A DNA stretch of 64,000 nt from Alisma plantago-aquatica (taxonomy: Eukaryota; Streptophyta; Magnoliopsida; Alismatales; Alismataceae), in NCBI GenBank assembly GCA_963693085.1, contig OY856409.1, positions 299,192,558-299,256,557 of the forward strand, read 5' to 3'. Below the pieces are notes generated by a model. The model did no database searches. It was not told the origin of the DNA and saw nothing but the letters and a program-made list of their open reading frames with translations. Both the position numbers and the translations under genes were made by a program. Positions 31,980 to 44,920 of this stretch are shown piece after piece. Numbering within the stretch: position 1 is the stretch's first letter; each line of letters begins with the position of its first letter.

Positions 31980-32900
31980 ATTTTATATTTTGACGGGTAC
32001 AAATATGAAAGGTTTTGAAACTCCTTCTACGCCTGTTATGGCGATTAATAATAACAAATCACTGTTTCTCAAACACAATAGCCTGATGTTACAAAAATTG
32101 AATATTTTGTTAGACAACGCTATAGGCATTGGCAAGAAAAAATTCTTACTACTTTGGAAGTTTTGAATGTTGTATTTATTTTATCTAAACCCAAACATGG
32201 AAATGAATCTATTGATTAAGAAAAAGCAAATTGTATTTGTAGGCATGCTATTCTAAGTACGATATCAAATCAATTGTTTGATGCATACTTTCCAAATAAA
32301 TTTGTTTCTGAAATTTAGAAAAGTCTAAACAAGAAATACGTTCTCGAAGAGGCTTCCACCCGAAAATTGATCGTTGTAAATTTTTTAAATTTCCATATGA
32401 CTGAAGATAAAGAAATAACTACTTAAAATCATGATTTTCATATCTTACCAGACAACTTGAAAAATGAAAAAAATGATCTTCCCGAGTCTTTCATTATGGG
32501 GTCGCTAATTCAAAAAACTTCCTAGTTCTTGGAAATATTACAAGAACTTAAAGCACAAAAGAAAGACTATGTCACTGGATGGTGTAATAATATACATTCG
32601 AGTTGAAGATCAAAATTGTACTAGAGAAAAATTTTATTTGAATAAAGAGTTATCATGTACTACAAACTTTGTTAACAGTGAAGTTAAAAATAACTCTTCT
32701 GATCAGTCTAAAAGTAATTGGAAAAATAAGAAAAAGAAATGAAATAAAAATAAAAATAAAGGCAATAAAGACATTAAGAAAAAGAATATTTTTTGCTATA
32801 TTTGTGGCAAACCTGGTCATACTTCTCCTAAATGTTGGCATAGAAAGAAACAAACAATTCAAGATTCTAAAGAAACAACAACAAACCTTGTCAGTGAGGA
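31980..32900 (+). pseudogene. copia gag remnant with CCHC zinc knuckle
   Basis: Frames interrupted by stops. The last part encodes a lysine-rich stretch and CYICGKPGHTSPKC at about 32794-32836, the C-x2-C-x4-H-x4-C nucleic-acid-binding knuckle of copia Gag. Confidence 0.7.
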
Positions 32901-33930
32901 CATGCTTTTGGAATTCATCAGCCTGGTCACCATGGGATCATTCCAACAACTTGATTGAATCATCGACTCTGAGGCTAGTCGCCAAATTAGTGGCACTAGA
33001 GATACCTCATGACCTACTAAGAAGTAGGACATGATGAGCATTGCATTGTCATGGGCAACTCCAATGCTTCTTTTGTGTCTAGAAAGGAAAATGTCATGAT
33101 CAAGATGACGTCTGGGAAAATTCTATTGATCAAAGATGTGTTGTATGTTCCAGACATTAGGGTTAATTTGATTTCTATCTCCCAACTTATTAAGTTTGGG
33201 GTCAAGGTGTCCTTTGAATCAAACAAGGTCATTCTGTCTATGTCTGGAGACTACCTTGGTATGGGGTACTATTCAAATGGTCTCTTTCTTTTGAATGTAA
33301 CAAACTCTATTGCTAATAAAATTTCCTCTTCTGCTTATATCTTTGAATCCTTTGATATGTGACACAATCGACTTGGACATATTAATTTTAAATATGTACA
33401 ACTCATGAAATCTTTAGGTTTGCTAAAAGATTTACATAGTGTTGTTGATTTAAATAATAAATGTCAAGTATGTGCTAAAACTAAATCTGCATAAAAAACC
33501 ATGTCCTCAAATTTCACATAGAAATTCTAAATTATTAGATTTAGTACACACAAATCTTGAAGATTTAAAATGAAATTTGTCTAGAGGTGAAAAAAGGATC
33601 TATATTATCTTTATAGATGATTTCTCATGATATGCAAAATTATATTTATTACATTCAAAGGTTGAAGCCTTTGAGATGTTTGGTAAATATAAAAAACAGG
33701 CAGAAAATCAACTTTATAAGAAAATAAAACATCTTCACTCAGATAGGAGTGGTGAATGTGCTCCTTTTAATGGTTTTTTTGTAACTCATGGTATCATACA
33801 TAAATACACTCCTCCGTATTTGCCTCAATCAAATGAAATTGTTAAACGTAAAAAAAACTCTAAAGGAAATGATCAATTCTATTTAATTAAATCAGGAGCA
33901 CCCAACAACTAGTGGGTGAAGTAATTTTAT
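32901..33930 (+). pseudogene. copia protease/integrase remnant
   Basis: DSEAS near 32960 sits at the place of the aspartic protease DSG motif (Gly replaced). 33051-33362 carries KDVLYVPDIRVNLISISQL, the conserved region before integrase; HNRLGH and CQVC at 33363-33475 are the HHCC zinc finger. 33676-33912 has HSDRSGE (second integrase Asp) and a PQSNEIVKRK stretch in which the catalytic Glu region is altered. In-frame stops throughout. Confidence 0.7.
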
Positions 33931-34013
33931 CATCTTGTTTTATTCAAAATCATATTCCTATTAGGAAGATGAATAATACACCATAGGAATTATGGAAAGG
34001 TTGTCCTCCTAAT

Positions 34014-35815
34014 TTGGAATATCTCAAAGTGTGGGGGTGTTTGGCTAAAGTCTTATTAACCGAACCCAAGAAACAAAAATTAGGATCTATAACTCTAGAT
34101 GGTGTTTTTGTAAGTTATGCACAAAATAGTGCAACATATAGATTCTTGGTACTTCGAAGTAGCAGCAATGTTACAGAACCTAATACTATAGATGAATCTA
34201 AAAATGTTGAATCTTTTGAGCATATTTTTCCTATGAAAACTCCTATGGTAAAAGGGTCGAATATTTTAAATGAAATTTTAGAGAACATACACAGTACATC
34301 CAATACTAATGATGTTTTTTAACCTGATGATGTAGAACCTAGAAGATCCACTAGGATGAGGATGGAAAAGAATATCGGTGATGATTTCTATTCCTTCATT
34401 GTAGATAATGGTCATCAATCTTACAATGATGTAATTAATTCATCTGATTCCTCCTAATGGAAGGAAGAAATTAATAGTGAGACTGAATCTATATTATCTA
34501 ATCACACATGAGAATTAGTAGATCTTCCACCGGGTGTAAAACCCATTAGATGTAAATGGATATTTGAAAGAAAAATTAAAATGGATGGTCCATTAGATAA
34601 ATATCAAGCTCGATTAGTTGCCAAGGGATTCAAAAAACAAAAGGATATCGACTATTTTGATACTTTTTCTCCTGTTACTAGAATCTTTTTAATCATGATT
34701 TTAATTGCTTTGACATCTATTAAGAAATTAATTATACATCAAATGGATGTTAAAACTACTTTTCTGAATGGAGATTTAGATGAAGAAATTTATATGGATC
34801 AACTAGAATGTTATATTATTTTAGAAAGGAACATATGGTATGCAAACTAATCAAATATTTCTATGTCTTGAAACAAGCATCTAAATAATGGCCTGAGAAA
34901 TTTAATAAAGTAATTGTATCGTATAGTTTTCATATAAATGAAGGAGACAAATGTATATAGTCAAAAGTTGATAATCAGGATTGTGTAATTATATGTCTTT
35001 ACATGATTATATTTGGCACTAATATTGTTATAATAATTAGTACAAAATTATCTTGGCTTCTAATTTTGACATGAAAGATATGGGAAAATCAGATATAAAT
35101 ATGGGAATTAAACTTCTTAAAAGTGATGAATGTATCATGCTCTCTCAAGAACATTATGTTCAGAAATTCCTCAAAAGATTTTTAATGTTTGAATGTAAGT
35201 CAGTTAGCACACCTAATTAATTCTAATTGCAATCGTAAGAAAAATAAAAGTGTCAGTGTGCAACAAGTCAAATATGTGTAGGTAATTGGAAGCCTGATGT
35301 ACTTAATGAACTGTCATCATCCCAATCTATCATATGTAGAGGGGAGATTAAGTAGATATACTCAAAATCCTAACAAGGATCATTGGAATGTTCTTCATAG
35401 GGTTTTAAGATACCTAAAAGGTACAATTAATCATGGATTGATTTTTTGTGGATCTCCAACTGTGCTAGAAGGATTTTGTGATACCATCTGAAGTTTTGAT
35501 TCAGATGAATTGAAATCTACAAGTCGCTATATATTCAGCATGGGTGGAGGTACTGTGTATTGGAAATCCACTAAGCAAATATGTATAGCTCGTTCCACTA
35601 TGGAATCTGAGTTTATTACCTTAGAAAAGGCAGGAACTGAAGCTGAATGGCTAAGACATGTTCTAATAGATTTTTCCATTTGAGAGAAACCTTCTACATC
35701 AATGTTTATTCACTGTGATAATCAAGCTACCATAGCAAGAGCTAAAAATAAATTTATAATGGGAAGAGTAGACATATTCATGTACATCATAATATTGTGT
35801 GATAGCTTATCGGTA
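34014..35815 (+). pseudogene. copia reverse transcriptase/RNase H remnant
   Basis: 34581-34850 encodes YQARLVAKGFKKQKDIDYF and IHQMDVKTTFLNGDL, with RT motif A. The YVDD region is lost in a broken stretch at about 34980-35050. 35297-35491 continues with SRYTQNPNKDHWNVLHRVLRYLKG, and 35515-35760 with RNase H words ([29 protein letters not shown]). Confidence 0.75.
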
Positions 35816-37646
35816 ATAGCATAATCTCGATAAATTATGTAAATTCATAATTAAACTTAGTCGACCCTCTGACCAAGCCATTATGTCAAAGACTACTGAG
35901 CAATTGTAACACCCCAATTTCTTTCACACAAAAAAATTATAAAATGATTTTTATTAAAATAACAATAGTTGAAGGGCTTAATGTAAAAAAGTCATGGAAT
36001 GATATTTTTATAGAAAAAAATAAAGTAAGACAAATAAAAAAATAAGACGAAAAATACACTTTCTCTTATACATATTCCATCATGTATTGCAATTAATTTA
36101 AAATATTGAATGAATGATTTCCCTTCTCTTTCTCTCTCTCATCCTTAAAAATGTTTAAAAGAAATAAAATTAGAAAATAAAAGAAGTAGAATTCGAAATG
36201 ATAAACATATAGCTTGAACAAGAAGTTTACTTTCTTTTATAGCTTTTAAAATAAAATGGATAAAGTATAATTCACTATTTCTCTCCTCTTTGGGATACAC
36301 AAAAGACAAAGAAAAATTCAATGCAATTAATAGCTTAATTTTGGATGCATGGAAAGGAATATTCATCAATCACATGATGTGGATATTACTTGCTTTCCCT
36401 TATTGAATACATATGACATTATCTTCTCTCGAGTCTCTTTCTTCAATAAAATTTTCTATAAAGGCATAATAGACTTAAATATGAATAAATATTGATCATC
36501 TCATTTTTAGAGTCAAAGAAATAATTAAGGTGAATCTTTTAACATTATCATACCTTTTAATACATGAAAATGAAGTATATACATATATGGACATTATGAA
36601 TAAAAGATACTCAAAATTTGAATTTTACTGACTAGGAAGGATTTAGAGTATGTAATTAATGTGTGGTCCAAATTTGGTTTTGTTTCAAAGTTGTTTAAAC
36701 TCTCAAATAAATATAGATCACACTGTCAATAAAATTAAGACATGCAATATAAAAATTAATTAGTTGTTGGTAAAAATTAGTCAACATGAGACAATATATT
36801 TAAAATAGTAGAAGGGAAGCCAGAAGGAAAGTTTGATTATTTTTTTAACATTCTAAAATTTGAATAATTGAATACAATGGTATAAATATATTAATTTGAG
36901 ACTACAAAAAATATGGGGTTTTTACCTGTCACCTTTCCAAGACAACTAGGAAGCTTTATAAAAGCTTCCACTCAATTATAATATATGTCTAATGGAGGAG
37001 TGTTATAAAAAAATATCAAGGAGAATGAGATTATGCCCATATCATAAGTCAAAATGATAGATACTCAACCTTCATGAATGATGATCCCAAGAAGGATGTT
37101 TAATGGGAAAAACTAAGTCACTAGACAACTCAATGCATTGCAATATTTTATATCTCATTCAACTCAATGTATTGCAATATTTTATATCTCATTCTTATGA
37201 TGTAAACAATAATATACAGTGATTAAGTTGAATTTATTTTCTGAATGAATTTCATAAATATCGGTGGTGTATTATATAACTGCAATATATACTTGATGAA
37301 GGTCTAACTATGTGAGTGTAGAGTGGGGTCGCTCCTGTTGAGATTTGGGCACATCTCTAGAGTACTTATGAATATTCCTAGTAGATGCTGGCTTTAACGT
37401 GCCAATATGTAAGAATGATAATTTATTTTATGAATGTCATTTGAGTAATGAACCTTCGATCAGATAAAAGGGAAATTGGTTCAAAAACATAGTTCTATCA
37501 ATTCTCTAATGATCACACACATCTACTCTATGCTTTGGTTCAAAGAACTTAGTTCCATTAAAGTTTATGCATGTCATTTGTTTAAGTTCTTCCAGTGAGC
37601 TATTATTTGAAGAATTTAATATTTTGTTTTTGAAATAGTGGGGGAT
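35816..37646. other. 3' untranslated part of the copia element
   Basis: AT-rich, no coding frames. A 33-base direct duplication occurs around 37130-37190 (CAATGCATTGCAATATTTTATATCTCATT repeated). Ends in the polypurine tract. Confidence 0.45.
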
Positions 37647-38407
37647 TGTTGTGTTTTGCTATATTTCAAAAGTAAAGGCAATGCTTTAGTCTCATAGTGG
37701 GGGATGTTGATACTTCCCTCCTCCTTATATATAGGTTCTTGCCCATAGGATAATTGAGAAACACAATTGGATACAAACTTCACACACGCATGGTGGGGCA
37801 GCCCAACTAGATTTGGGTTGAGTACATCCGGAACCTTTAACTGGGAGCGTCGGCGCACGTTACATGCCACGCGCAGGGGGTGCAAATCCGGCCTCCCGAG
37901 CCTCCTTGCGTGGGTGCGGCCCCGAGTTAGTTTGCTCCTTGGTTCACTGAACCATTTTTAACATGTGTTGTGTCTCTTCCGATCCCGTTGCACATGTTCG
38001 TTTGGGCGGTTCCTAACCGCAACACATCTTTTCACCAGTGTACAACCACACACATTTGTTAAAGAGGATTTTGTTTTGTTATTTAATGGTGACTCCGCCA
38101 CCATTCTAAATAATCGAACAGAACACTCTGGTTTCCTTCTTTCTCTCTGTTGTTTTCCTACTCACTGGAAAAATGATCACTTCCATTCGCTCATCGGTAT
38201 GATTGCGTGTGCACGCTTCACATCGGCAATCACTGTTGGATCCTGAGAGAGTAGCCACCGTAGTCCTCTACTACATCGACACTCACCGTCAAGAGCCGCG
38301 GAAATACTCTTAAGGATAATGTAACTTGCACGCCTCAACACTTTCTATCTGGTATAATCTTTCATAGTTTTACTACTTCTTAGTGGTTTGTACTCCTTCT
38401 CGAACTA
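37647..38407 (+). repeat. 3' LTR of the degenerate copia element
   Basis: Starts TGTTGTGTTTTGC directly after the polypurine tract. It contains about 100 bases near 37840-37940 (GC-rich, GGGAGCGTCGGCGCACG...) not present in the 5' LTR, so the two copies differ by an indel. Confidence 0.75.
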
Positions 38408-39497
38408 TTGAGACTTCTTCTTCAACAATTCCTTATTAATAAGAGTTTAAATTTTAGTTTGATTACAAACAAGATTCTACTTTGTATATGATCTTGTGGA
38501 CTAGGGCGTCCGTAACATCAGTTTAGTTGTTGATGGTAGGTCGGTCATGCAAACGCCGAGCGTGCCTCACGCGAATGCGACACATAAAACCACTATTGTG
38601 GGGTTTGAAACAACATTGGAACTCCGAAGCTACCGGGCAGGTACGGCGCGCGCGCAAACTAGGTCCGCACTCTTCGTTGGGCAGAAGGCTCGGAAGAGGT
38701 CGTCGCGTCGCGTGATTCCTCTCGATCCTTTGTATCTATTGCTTCGATTTGTGGTTGTTGATGATAATCCCTCTTCTGCTACCAAATTGCAACTCTGTAT
38801 CCGTATAGGATACCAACGTACGGCACTAGTTTTAGGGAAGTTGCCGCGGCGCTGTTCTTGCTCCACCTGATGGAGAAGAGCACAGAAAAAGCAGCACCAA
38901 GTTTGACGTTGACAGTGGTATCCAAGAGAAGAAGTATTCAGACAATGAAAAACCTCCACCACTACTTAGCTGATGGATAGAAGGCCAACCAAAACCAACA
39001 ACCTATCCAACTAAACGATACTAAGATGACTAACTAATAAAATGAGCAACTTACCGAACCCGTTTATATGATAGAATCTCCTTGGGTGGGTAGACGTCCG
39101 TGTCTACGACCGTTTACTAACCCCAGATACGTGTACCCTTTCCATCCTAACCACGATTGCCAGTAGTTCATACCGTCTTAAACTTTACTTTAATTTTATA
39201 ATAGGTTTTGCTTCAGCTGGATGTTCCCGTATCTTACGGGTCGGTGTCTAGTTTGCTTGTGGTTGTAATACGGCTCATTCAATCAACTACTCCGGTGTAG
39301 GAAAAGATTATTATGACGGGTGTTCTTTGACTTCTGATTCGGCAACGTTTGCGCAGCCCCGTGGATGGAAGGTTCAGAAGCCTCTTTTTACTTCTTAAAA
39401 TTTTCTTCCCGTACATAATGCTTTAAGATTGCAGGTCCGAAGGTCTCCAGCAACATAGGTATCGTAACAAAGTTCTTCGATTATCCTTGCCGCTATA
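38408..39497. other. Intergenic sequence with a GC-rich island
   Basis: 38530-38890 is unusually GC-rich for the region (GGCGCGCGCGC at about 38645) and is open in several frames, but none gives a recognisable protein. Remaining sequence is unclassified. Confidence 0.35.
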
Positions 39498-40537
39498 TCT
39501 ATACTACTATAAAAAGAAAGAGTTTGTTGTTTAAATTACATCCGATGCCATTTTCTTTTGTGAAAAATTATTCCAACCAATCAGAAGCAAGAATTTAAAA
39601 TCCCTGCATTCTCCTTGACCCTCTTTCTTCTGACTTTTTTCTCTATCATTTTTTTTTGTTATTTTAACTTCTTAAATCTCTACAGTTTCCACGACACCTT
39701 TGTTTAAAAATATCTCCAGGATGCGGTAGTTCCAAAGCTGAGGAGTTCTAAAACAACGCCAACTGATCATGAGACGTGGAGTCAAAGTGGAATGAGTGGT
39801 TTGTTAGGCATGCAGTTATCTCGGCGTGTTTTTTGAAATAACGCAAATATCGCTCCGATTTTGTGAAGACGACTGGGCAGACACTTCAATAATCGATTGG
39901 CTTGCTATTTACATAACTGGAGAACGTGGATGGAAATTCACAACTGGTCGGGCTTCTTTGCGCCACAAAAAGCTCCCACCCCTCCCTAGGTGCATTTTGA
40001 GATTGAAGTAATCTTTCTTAATTGCACAACCCTAACATTCAAACACCATGACTGATTACTAAGCTCCTGCCTAAGCTGTGGCATCTCCACTCTCCTTCTC
40101 TATGACATAGTTTCCTAACCACCCCTCCCCAACCTCTCTTTTCTTCTCTCCCGTGAATGTTGACTTAATTTCAAAATCATAACTGAACATCCACCAATAT
40201 ACCCTCTCTTCTCATCAGTTTTTTTAATGCGAGTCACTTCCCTTCCTCTCTCACCACGTATTCCTCCCAAATCTCAACTGACTACATCTATAACAAACCA
40301 TTCCGTCTTTTATATTTATTTAATTTATTTTTTTCTTTTATGATAAAAAAGTAATTATCCTTTTTGGCAGTTATGAGATTATCATTATCTTTTTGGATTT
40401 TTTTTAAAATATTTAATATAAGATAAACATGTTCAATGAGGCACGATTACCATTATCCTTTTCAAAAATTTGATTTTTAAATATTTAAAATAAACATGTT
40501 CAATGGGACACGTGCATATGCACGTGTGTGTTGCTAG
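39498..40537 (+). mobile_element. Non-autonomous Helitron
   Basis: Starts TCTATACTACTATAAAA directly after an A and ends CTAG directly before a T, the A|TC...CTRR|T arrangement of plant Helitrons without target duplication. Just before the end, 40508-40527 is a perfect 20-base palindrome (ACACGTGCAT plus its complement), the expected 3' hairpin. No RepHel coding; 1040 bp long. A TAAACATGTTCAATG-G-CAC word occurs twice near the 3' end. Confidence 0.85.
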
Positions 40538-40679
40538 TATGCATATAACAAACACTAAAAGTACTTTCAGTGTCATCGGTACGACTATCAAATGGGTCGG
40601 GGCCTTTTCACGATGGCAATGGGCCGAGTGCTTTCGGCTTTGCTGATGGTTGTTCCTCTCTGTCTTCTTTTTGAAGGGT

Positions 40680-40965
40680 TCACCATATGTTGATCAAATT
40701 ACTGACAGTATTATCACTCAACAACTCATCAGGAAAAGAGTGTACAAAAAGGAAACAACTCCTACGGACAACTGCATATCGAGCTGCTGCATGGAAAGCA
40801 AGATTGACAGTTCTCCTAACATGCTTAAGAGAAACCAAAATAAAGTTTGTACTAGTGGCTAAAATATCCTTTGCGATGAGGCCCACATGGTCACGCCATC
40901 GTGTTAAGGATCTCTTAGCGCCGGGATGAGGAGAAGACATTCCGATTCCAAAATAACCTTGCGCA
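40680..40965 (-). pseudogene. RNase H-like fragment of a non-LTR retroelement
   Basis: Minus-strand frame of about 95 residues including LIAKDILA, SLKHVRRTVNLAFHAAARYAV and a HSFPDELL end. The 'HVRR-N-AAH-LARYAV' pattern resembles the C-terminal helix region of plant RNase H-type domains in retroelements. No upstream reverse transcriptase is present. Confidence 0.45.
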
Positions 40966-40991
40966 AAAACTACCAAATCAACACTCTTTAG

Positions 40992-41301
40992 GAAAAATGA
41001 CCTATATAACACTTTAGGGAAATAATTTTCAATATGGCCCACTTTAAGTAGAAAATGCCACTTGAAATAGCATTTTCTTGGTCATACACGCTCCATATGG
41101 CATTTTCACTTTGATTGTCAAGGTGAAAGCGCCAACTAGTTTGGTGCTTTTGTTGTCTTTTTCATTTATATTTTCTCGTTTCTGTACTGGAACCGACGTA
41201 CGGAGTGTGCACTATAAAAAAATGTGATTCCAAGTGGCATTTTCAGATGAAAGTGGGTTATTTTTGAAATTATTTCCAAGAGTTACTATACATGGATTTT
41301 T
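40992..41301. mobile_element. MITE-like inverted-repeat element
   Basis: About 310 bp. The first 48 bases (GAAAAATGACCTATATAAC to ATATGGCCC) match the complement of the last 48 (AAAAAATCCATGTATAG to AATAACCC) imperfectly. The inside repeats TGGCATTTTC and AAAATGCCA words. No coding capacity; target duplication not clear. Confidence 0.5.
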
Positions 41302-41309
41302 TTGTTATT

Positions 41310-41470
41310 ATGCTAATTTGATTTTTTCCCAACCTTGTTGATGTTCATGTTGAAATCCATGTTTGTTGCTCTAGATTATCATTGGGCTCATAAGGTGTGT
41401 AGTCCCTTCACTCATTGCCAATTGATTTTAAGTTGAACCCACACTTGAACACGATATCAGAGCAGTAGTA
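41310..41470 (+). repeat. LTR end fragment with degenerate primer site
   Basis: 'GCCAATTGATTTTAAGTTGAACCCACACTTG' type ending followed by CGATATCAGAGCAG at about 41452, close to the TGGTATCAGAGC tRNA-Met primer site. Words of this kind end many plant copia LTRs. Remainder of that element is not apparent. Confidence 0.35.
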
Positions 41471-41899
41471 TATAGCAACAAGTCAGAGAAAATAACATCA
41501 TCTCAGTCGCTAGCACCATCAGTAGTCCAGAGAGTGCACAGTCAGGATTAGTAGTGCGATAACCTATATTTTCTCCCTCATTCAATTTATGCCCATCTTG
41601 ACTCATTAGATACTCGTTATACTCGACAACCTCCATCACAATCACCTTGATGGCTTTAAGTCACCTTATTCTCAATTGATAAATTGATTTTGTTTAAACC
41701 TCACTTTGTACTTATACATGACTTTAAACTAAATTTTGGAATTAGGTGTTAAGCCTTTTGTGTATCATCAACTTGCAATCAAAATTGAAACTATTCATTG
41801 AACTCTTCTTTCTATAAAATATTTTTATGATGTAGAGGATTCAATTAGGAATCCAATGATACAAAAAATGCCTCAACCGGACCATCATAGGCCAAGATA

Positions 41900-44800
41900 T
41901 GCCTTTTTGAAAGTTACAATTTGATCTTCATTTTACCAGTGATTTTAACTCAATTTTGACCATGTTGGGCCCAAATAGGGCGTGCACAACCCATTTTTGG
42001 GGGGTACCCCCTTGCCTTAGCCTTGTCAGCAATCCGTGATTCCTCCTTCCAGCCAATCCAGTCGTTCTTAGTTGGATCATCTGTGACGCTTAGATCTTGA
42101 CCCATGAATCTCCCTAACGCATCTGACGGCCACCAACCCTTTTCCAACCTCCGTATTGAGGCCAGCAAAAGTGGTGTTGCAACCACCTATCTCCTCTAGT
42201 GGAGCCACCCCATGATCCCTTTTCACACCATCTTTCCCCAAATCGACACCTCTCTTGCCTATAAAACTCCCTTCTGAGTTGCTTCCCCCTCTTTTTTTGG
42301 TCTTTCTCAAACCCTAGCACCTCTATTCCCCTCTTCGTTTCCTCCTCCATGTGGGTGGTGCCGCCACACCCTAGAGAAGGGATTTCCTCCTCCAATGACT
42401 TTCAAAGTTGGCTCAGCCAGCCACCAATTCTGCAAGGTCGCAAGGAAGTCAGGCGACCACTCCTTCGGACCCGTCGTGCCCTGGAGGAAACCCTTATTTG
42501 GGCTCCGGTGAGCCATCTCACACCAGTCATCGCAATGCTACGTGCTTCAAGAGAAGCAAAGTGAAGATACTGGGTGGCGATGTGTGGCGTCTGTAGGACT
42601 CTGGACACAGCTCACAGTAGCGGCCAAGAGCAGTGGGTGGCGCCTTGAAGCGACCTCTAAACCTTGGGAAACACTACAAAAGTGTCCAAAAGAGGTGGGC
42701 AACCCTGGGCAGATAGGAGCTAGGACAGGTGGCCTGACTTGCTCAGTCCTAGCCACGAGCCCAATGAGGGACCCCCAACCCATCGCGACATGTTCAGGGT
42801 ATATTCCCCTATTAATTTAATCCCTATTTCAAACACTAATATTCAATGTCCCATAACTTTCTAACCCCAAAAGCAAATACAATGATATTATATACCATTT
42901 TGTTTAGAAAAATGCCACCTTTCTCATGACACTAATATCACTTACTGATTTTGTACGTTACACTCTTGGTTTACCAAAAGGTGATACCATTATGATATTG
43001 TGCTTGTTAATCAACCTCAACCATGATTTTTACCTTGGATCATTCATGAAACCTAACTACTCTAATTTCCTATATTAGTAATCTTTAGTTCACCTTTCCT
43101 ATTTTTGAGATCTTGGGACATCTAATTGCACGTAATGATAATCTTGATCTTATATGGCTATCCTTGCTCTAAACATGGCATATTTATGTACATATGTGAT
43201 CAATTTTAAAATTTTGGCCTAAATTATCATCATCTAATAATTTACTCTCAAAATCAGTAATCTAAGGGATGCATTGTGCCCTATTTGATTGATATCTTAT
43301 ACCTATTTTCCATGAGTAGCTCGAAAACTCACTTTTGTACACTATTATATCCCAAAATGTGATGTTTAAGTACCTACATGATTGAACTTCTAATTCTTAT
43401 GCAAAAGTGTTTCCTTATGACCAAACCTCTATGTTAACCCTCTAATCAGTCCCCCTAATGTCTTGTGATATGAAATGCATTGCAACACCTTCATGTGCTC
43501 TTTGTTTACATATGACCTACTTATGACACCTAACATGCTCTTAATGCAAATGCTAAAATTGTTGGGATTGGACCTTTCTAGATCATAATATAATGCTATC
43601 CATGATATCTTAATGACATCAAATCAGTAGAATCATCATGATTTAGCTCTTCTTCCTAACTTGGCCTACTTAATGCTACTAGGACTTGGAGATATGACTC
43701 TATCGCATGAAATGAATCAAATATGGCTAATTACGATCTTGCATGAATGGACCGTGATAATAATCTAAATGTCATGCTTCCCTTACTTCTAAATCATACT
43801 TTATCTTGATCTTGAATTACTCATAACGTGGATGGTTCGCCTAGACCTAAGGTTTAGTATTAATGCTTATAATATATTGAATCAATGTATGCATGTTTGA
43901 CAAGATGGGACCCCACTTGAACTATTTAATACATAGGTTTAGGCAAACATACACATGACATGTTTCATGTTTATATTAACAAGAACCTATTGATATAAGA
44001 CCCACTATTATACATATGTCCTAGGTCCCCTTTGGATTGGACCTTCTCTAGAATCTTACTCATGGTTATGAATTTCCCTCTACTCACAAGGTACGCTTAA
44101 TCTCTTGACCCTACTATGATATTGGATTGTTTGTATGTAGGATTGTATGAATACTTGGATAGATAAATACTTGTTTGAGATATTGTTCCCTATGAATACT
44201 ACTTTCATGTTGATTATAGTATGTTGACAAACCTTGAACATAATTAAGATAAATCCATTATCACTTGCCTAAAGTTTTTGGATAAGGACACTAGGTTGGG
44301 TGCCTTAGTTGAGATGTCAAGATAAGGCAGACCATTAGGATATAAGAGTTATCTCTTGGTGACGACATTGAGGTCCTTTAAGAATAGGGTTAGCTTTGTT
44401 AGAACCCTTATAGACTCTTCCAATGGGAGGTTAATCAAAAGGGCTATAGTTGATATAATGAATAAGTGAACCTAAAACATGCTTTGTATAAAACAACATT
44501 GCTAATTGTTCTCATCTTGTCTCTAAGTTTTTCTTATTATGATGCTTCTAGTCAAGAAACTGTTATACTACTCTTAAACTGTGGTTACATGTTTTTCATA
44601 GCATATTCAATGCATTCACATTGATATATTTTGTTTATCAAATTTTTAGTTGCCAAATGAAGATCCACTACAATATACTCTAAGATCATAAATGAAACAC
44701 CAATGAGGTATTCTTGATATAGAAATGGGTCGAAGCTTCTCTATCCCCTTTGAGTATCTTTTTATATCTTGTTGAAACTGCTTTCACATATATATTGTTT

Positions 44801-44906
44801 GTGTGAAATAGTTGTGCCATTATATAGATGGATGCCCAAGTCCACTTGCCTTTGGCTTTATAGACATTAGGAGTGTGGACTTAGGGTAACAAACAACTCT
44901 GTGACA
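41900..44906 (+). repeat. Long LTR (probable Ty3/gypsy), 5' copy
   Basis: Ends ...GTGACA two bases before a perfect TGGTATCAGAGC primer site. A TATA box (CTATAAAA, 42259-42266) precedes CT-rich leader-like sequence, then about 2.6 kb of AT-rich non-coding sequence, the layout of long gypsy LTRs. 'GGGACCCCACTTGA' near 43910 is also found in the gypsy LTR at 56792-59749 (complement). The 5' boundary is uncertain. Confidence 0.5.
42259..42266 (+). promoter_or_regulatory. TATA box of the long LTR
   Basis: CTATAAAA followed about 30 bases later by CT-rich sequence (CTTCCCCCTC), typical of a transcription start. Confidence 0.4.
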
Positions 44907-44908
44907 AA

Positions 44909-44920
44909 TGGTATCAGAGC
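44909..44920 (+). promoter_or_regulatory. Primer binding site (initiator tRNA-Met)
   Basis: TGGTATCAGAGC, complementary to the 3' end of plant initiator tRNA-Met, two bases after the LTR end. Confidence 0.7.

Larger units (their letters stand above)
31313..38407 (+). mobile_element. Old Ty1/copia retrotransposon, degenerate
   Basis: Two related LTRs (31313-31968 and 37647-38407) enclose 5.7 kb of internal sequence with copia-order remnants on the plus strand: gag with zinc knuckle, protease/integrase, reverse transcriptase, RNase H. A G-rich polypurine tract (GTGGGGGA, 37639-37645) precedes the right LTR. Many stops and frameshifts. No good primer site follows the left LTR, and flanking target duplications are not clear. 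Confidence 0.8.

Noticed and set aside
42077..42820. Cluster of overlapping 60-93 codon frames
   Set aside because: They lie in the CT- and GC-richer leader part of a long LTR after its TATA box, overlap on both strands and match nothing I recognise.
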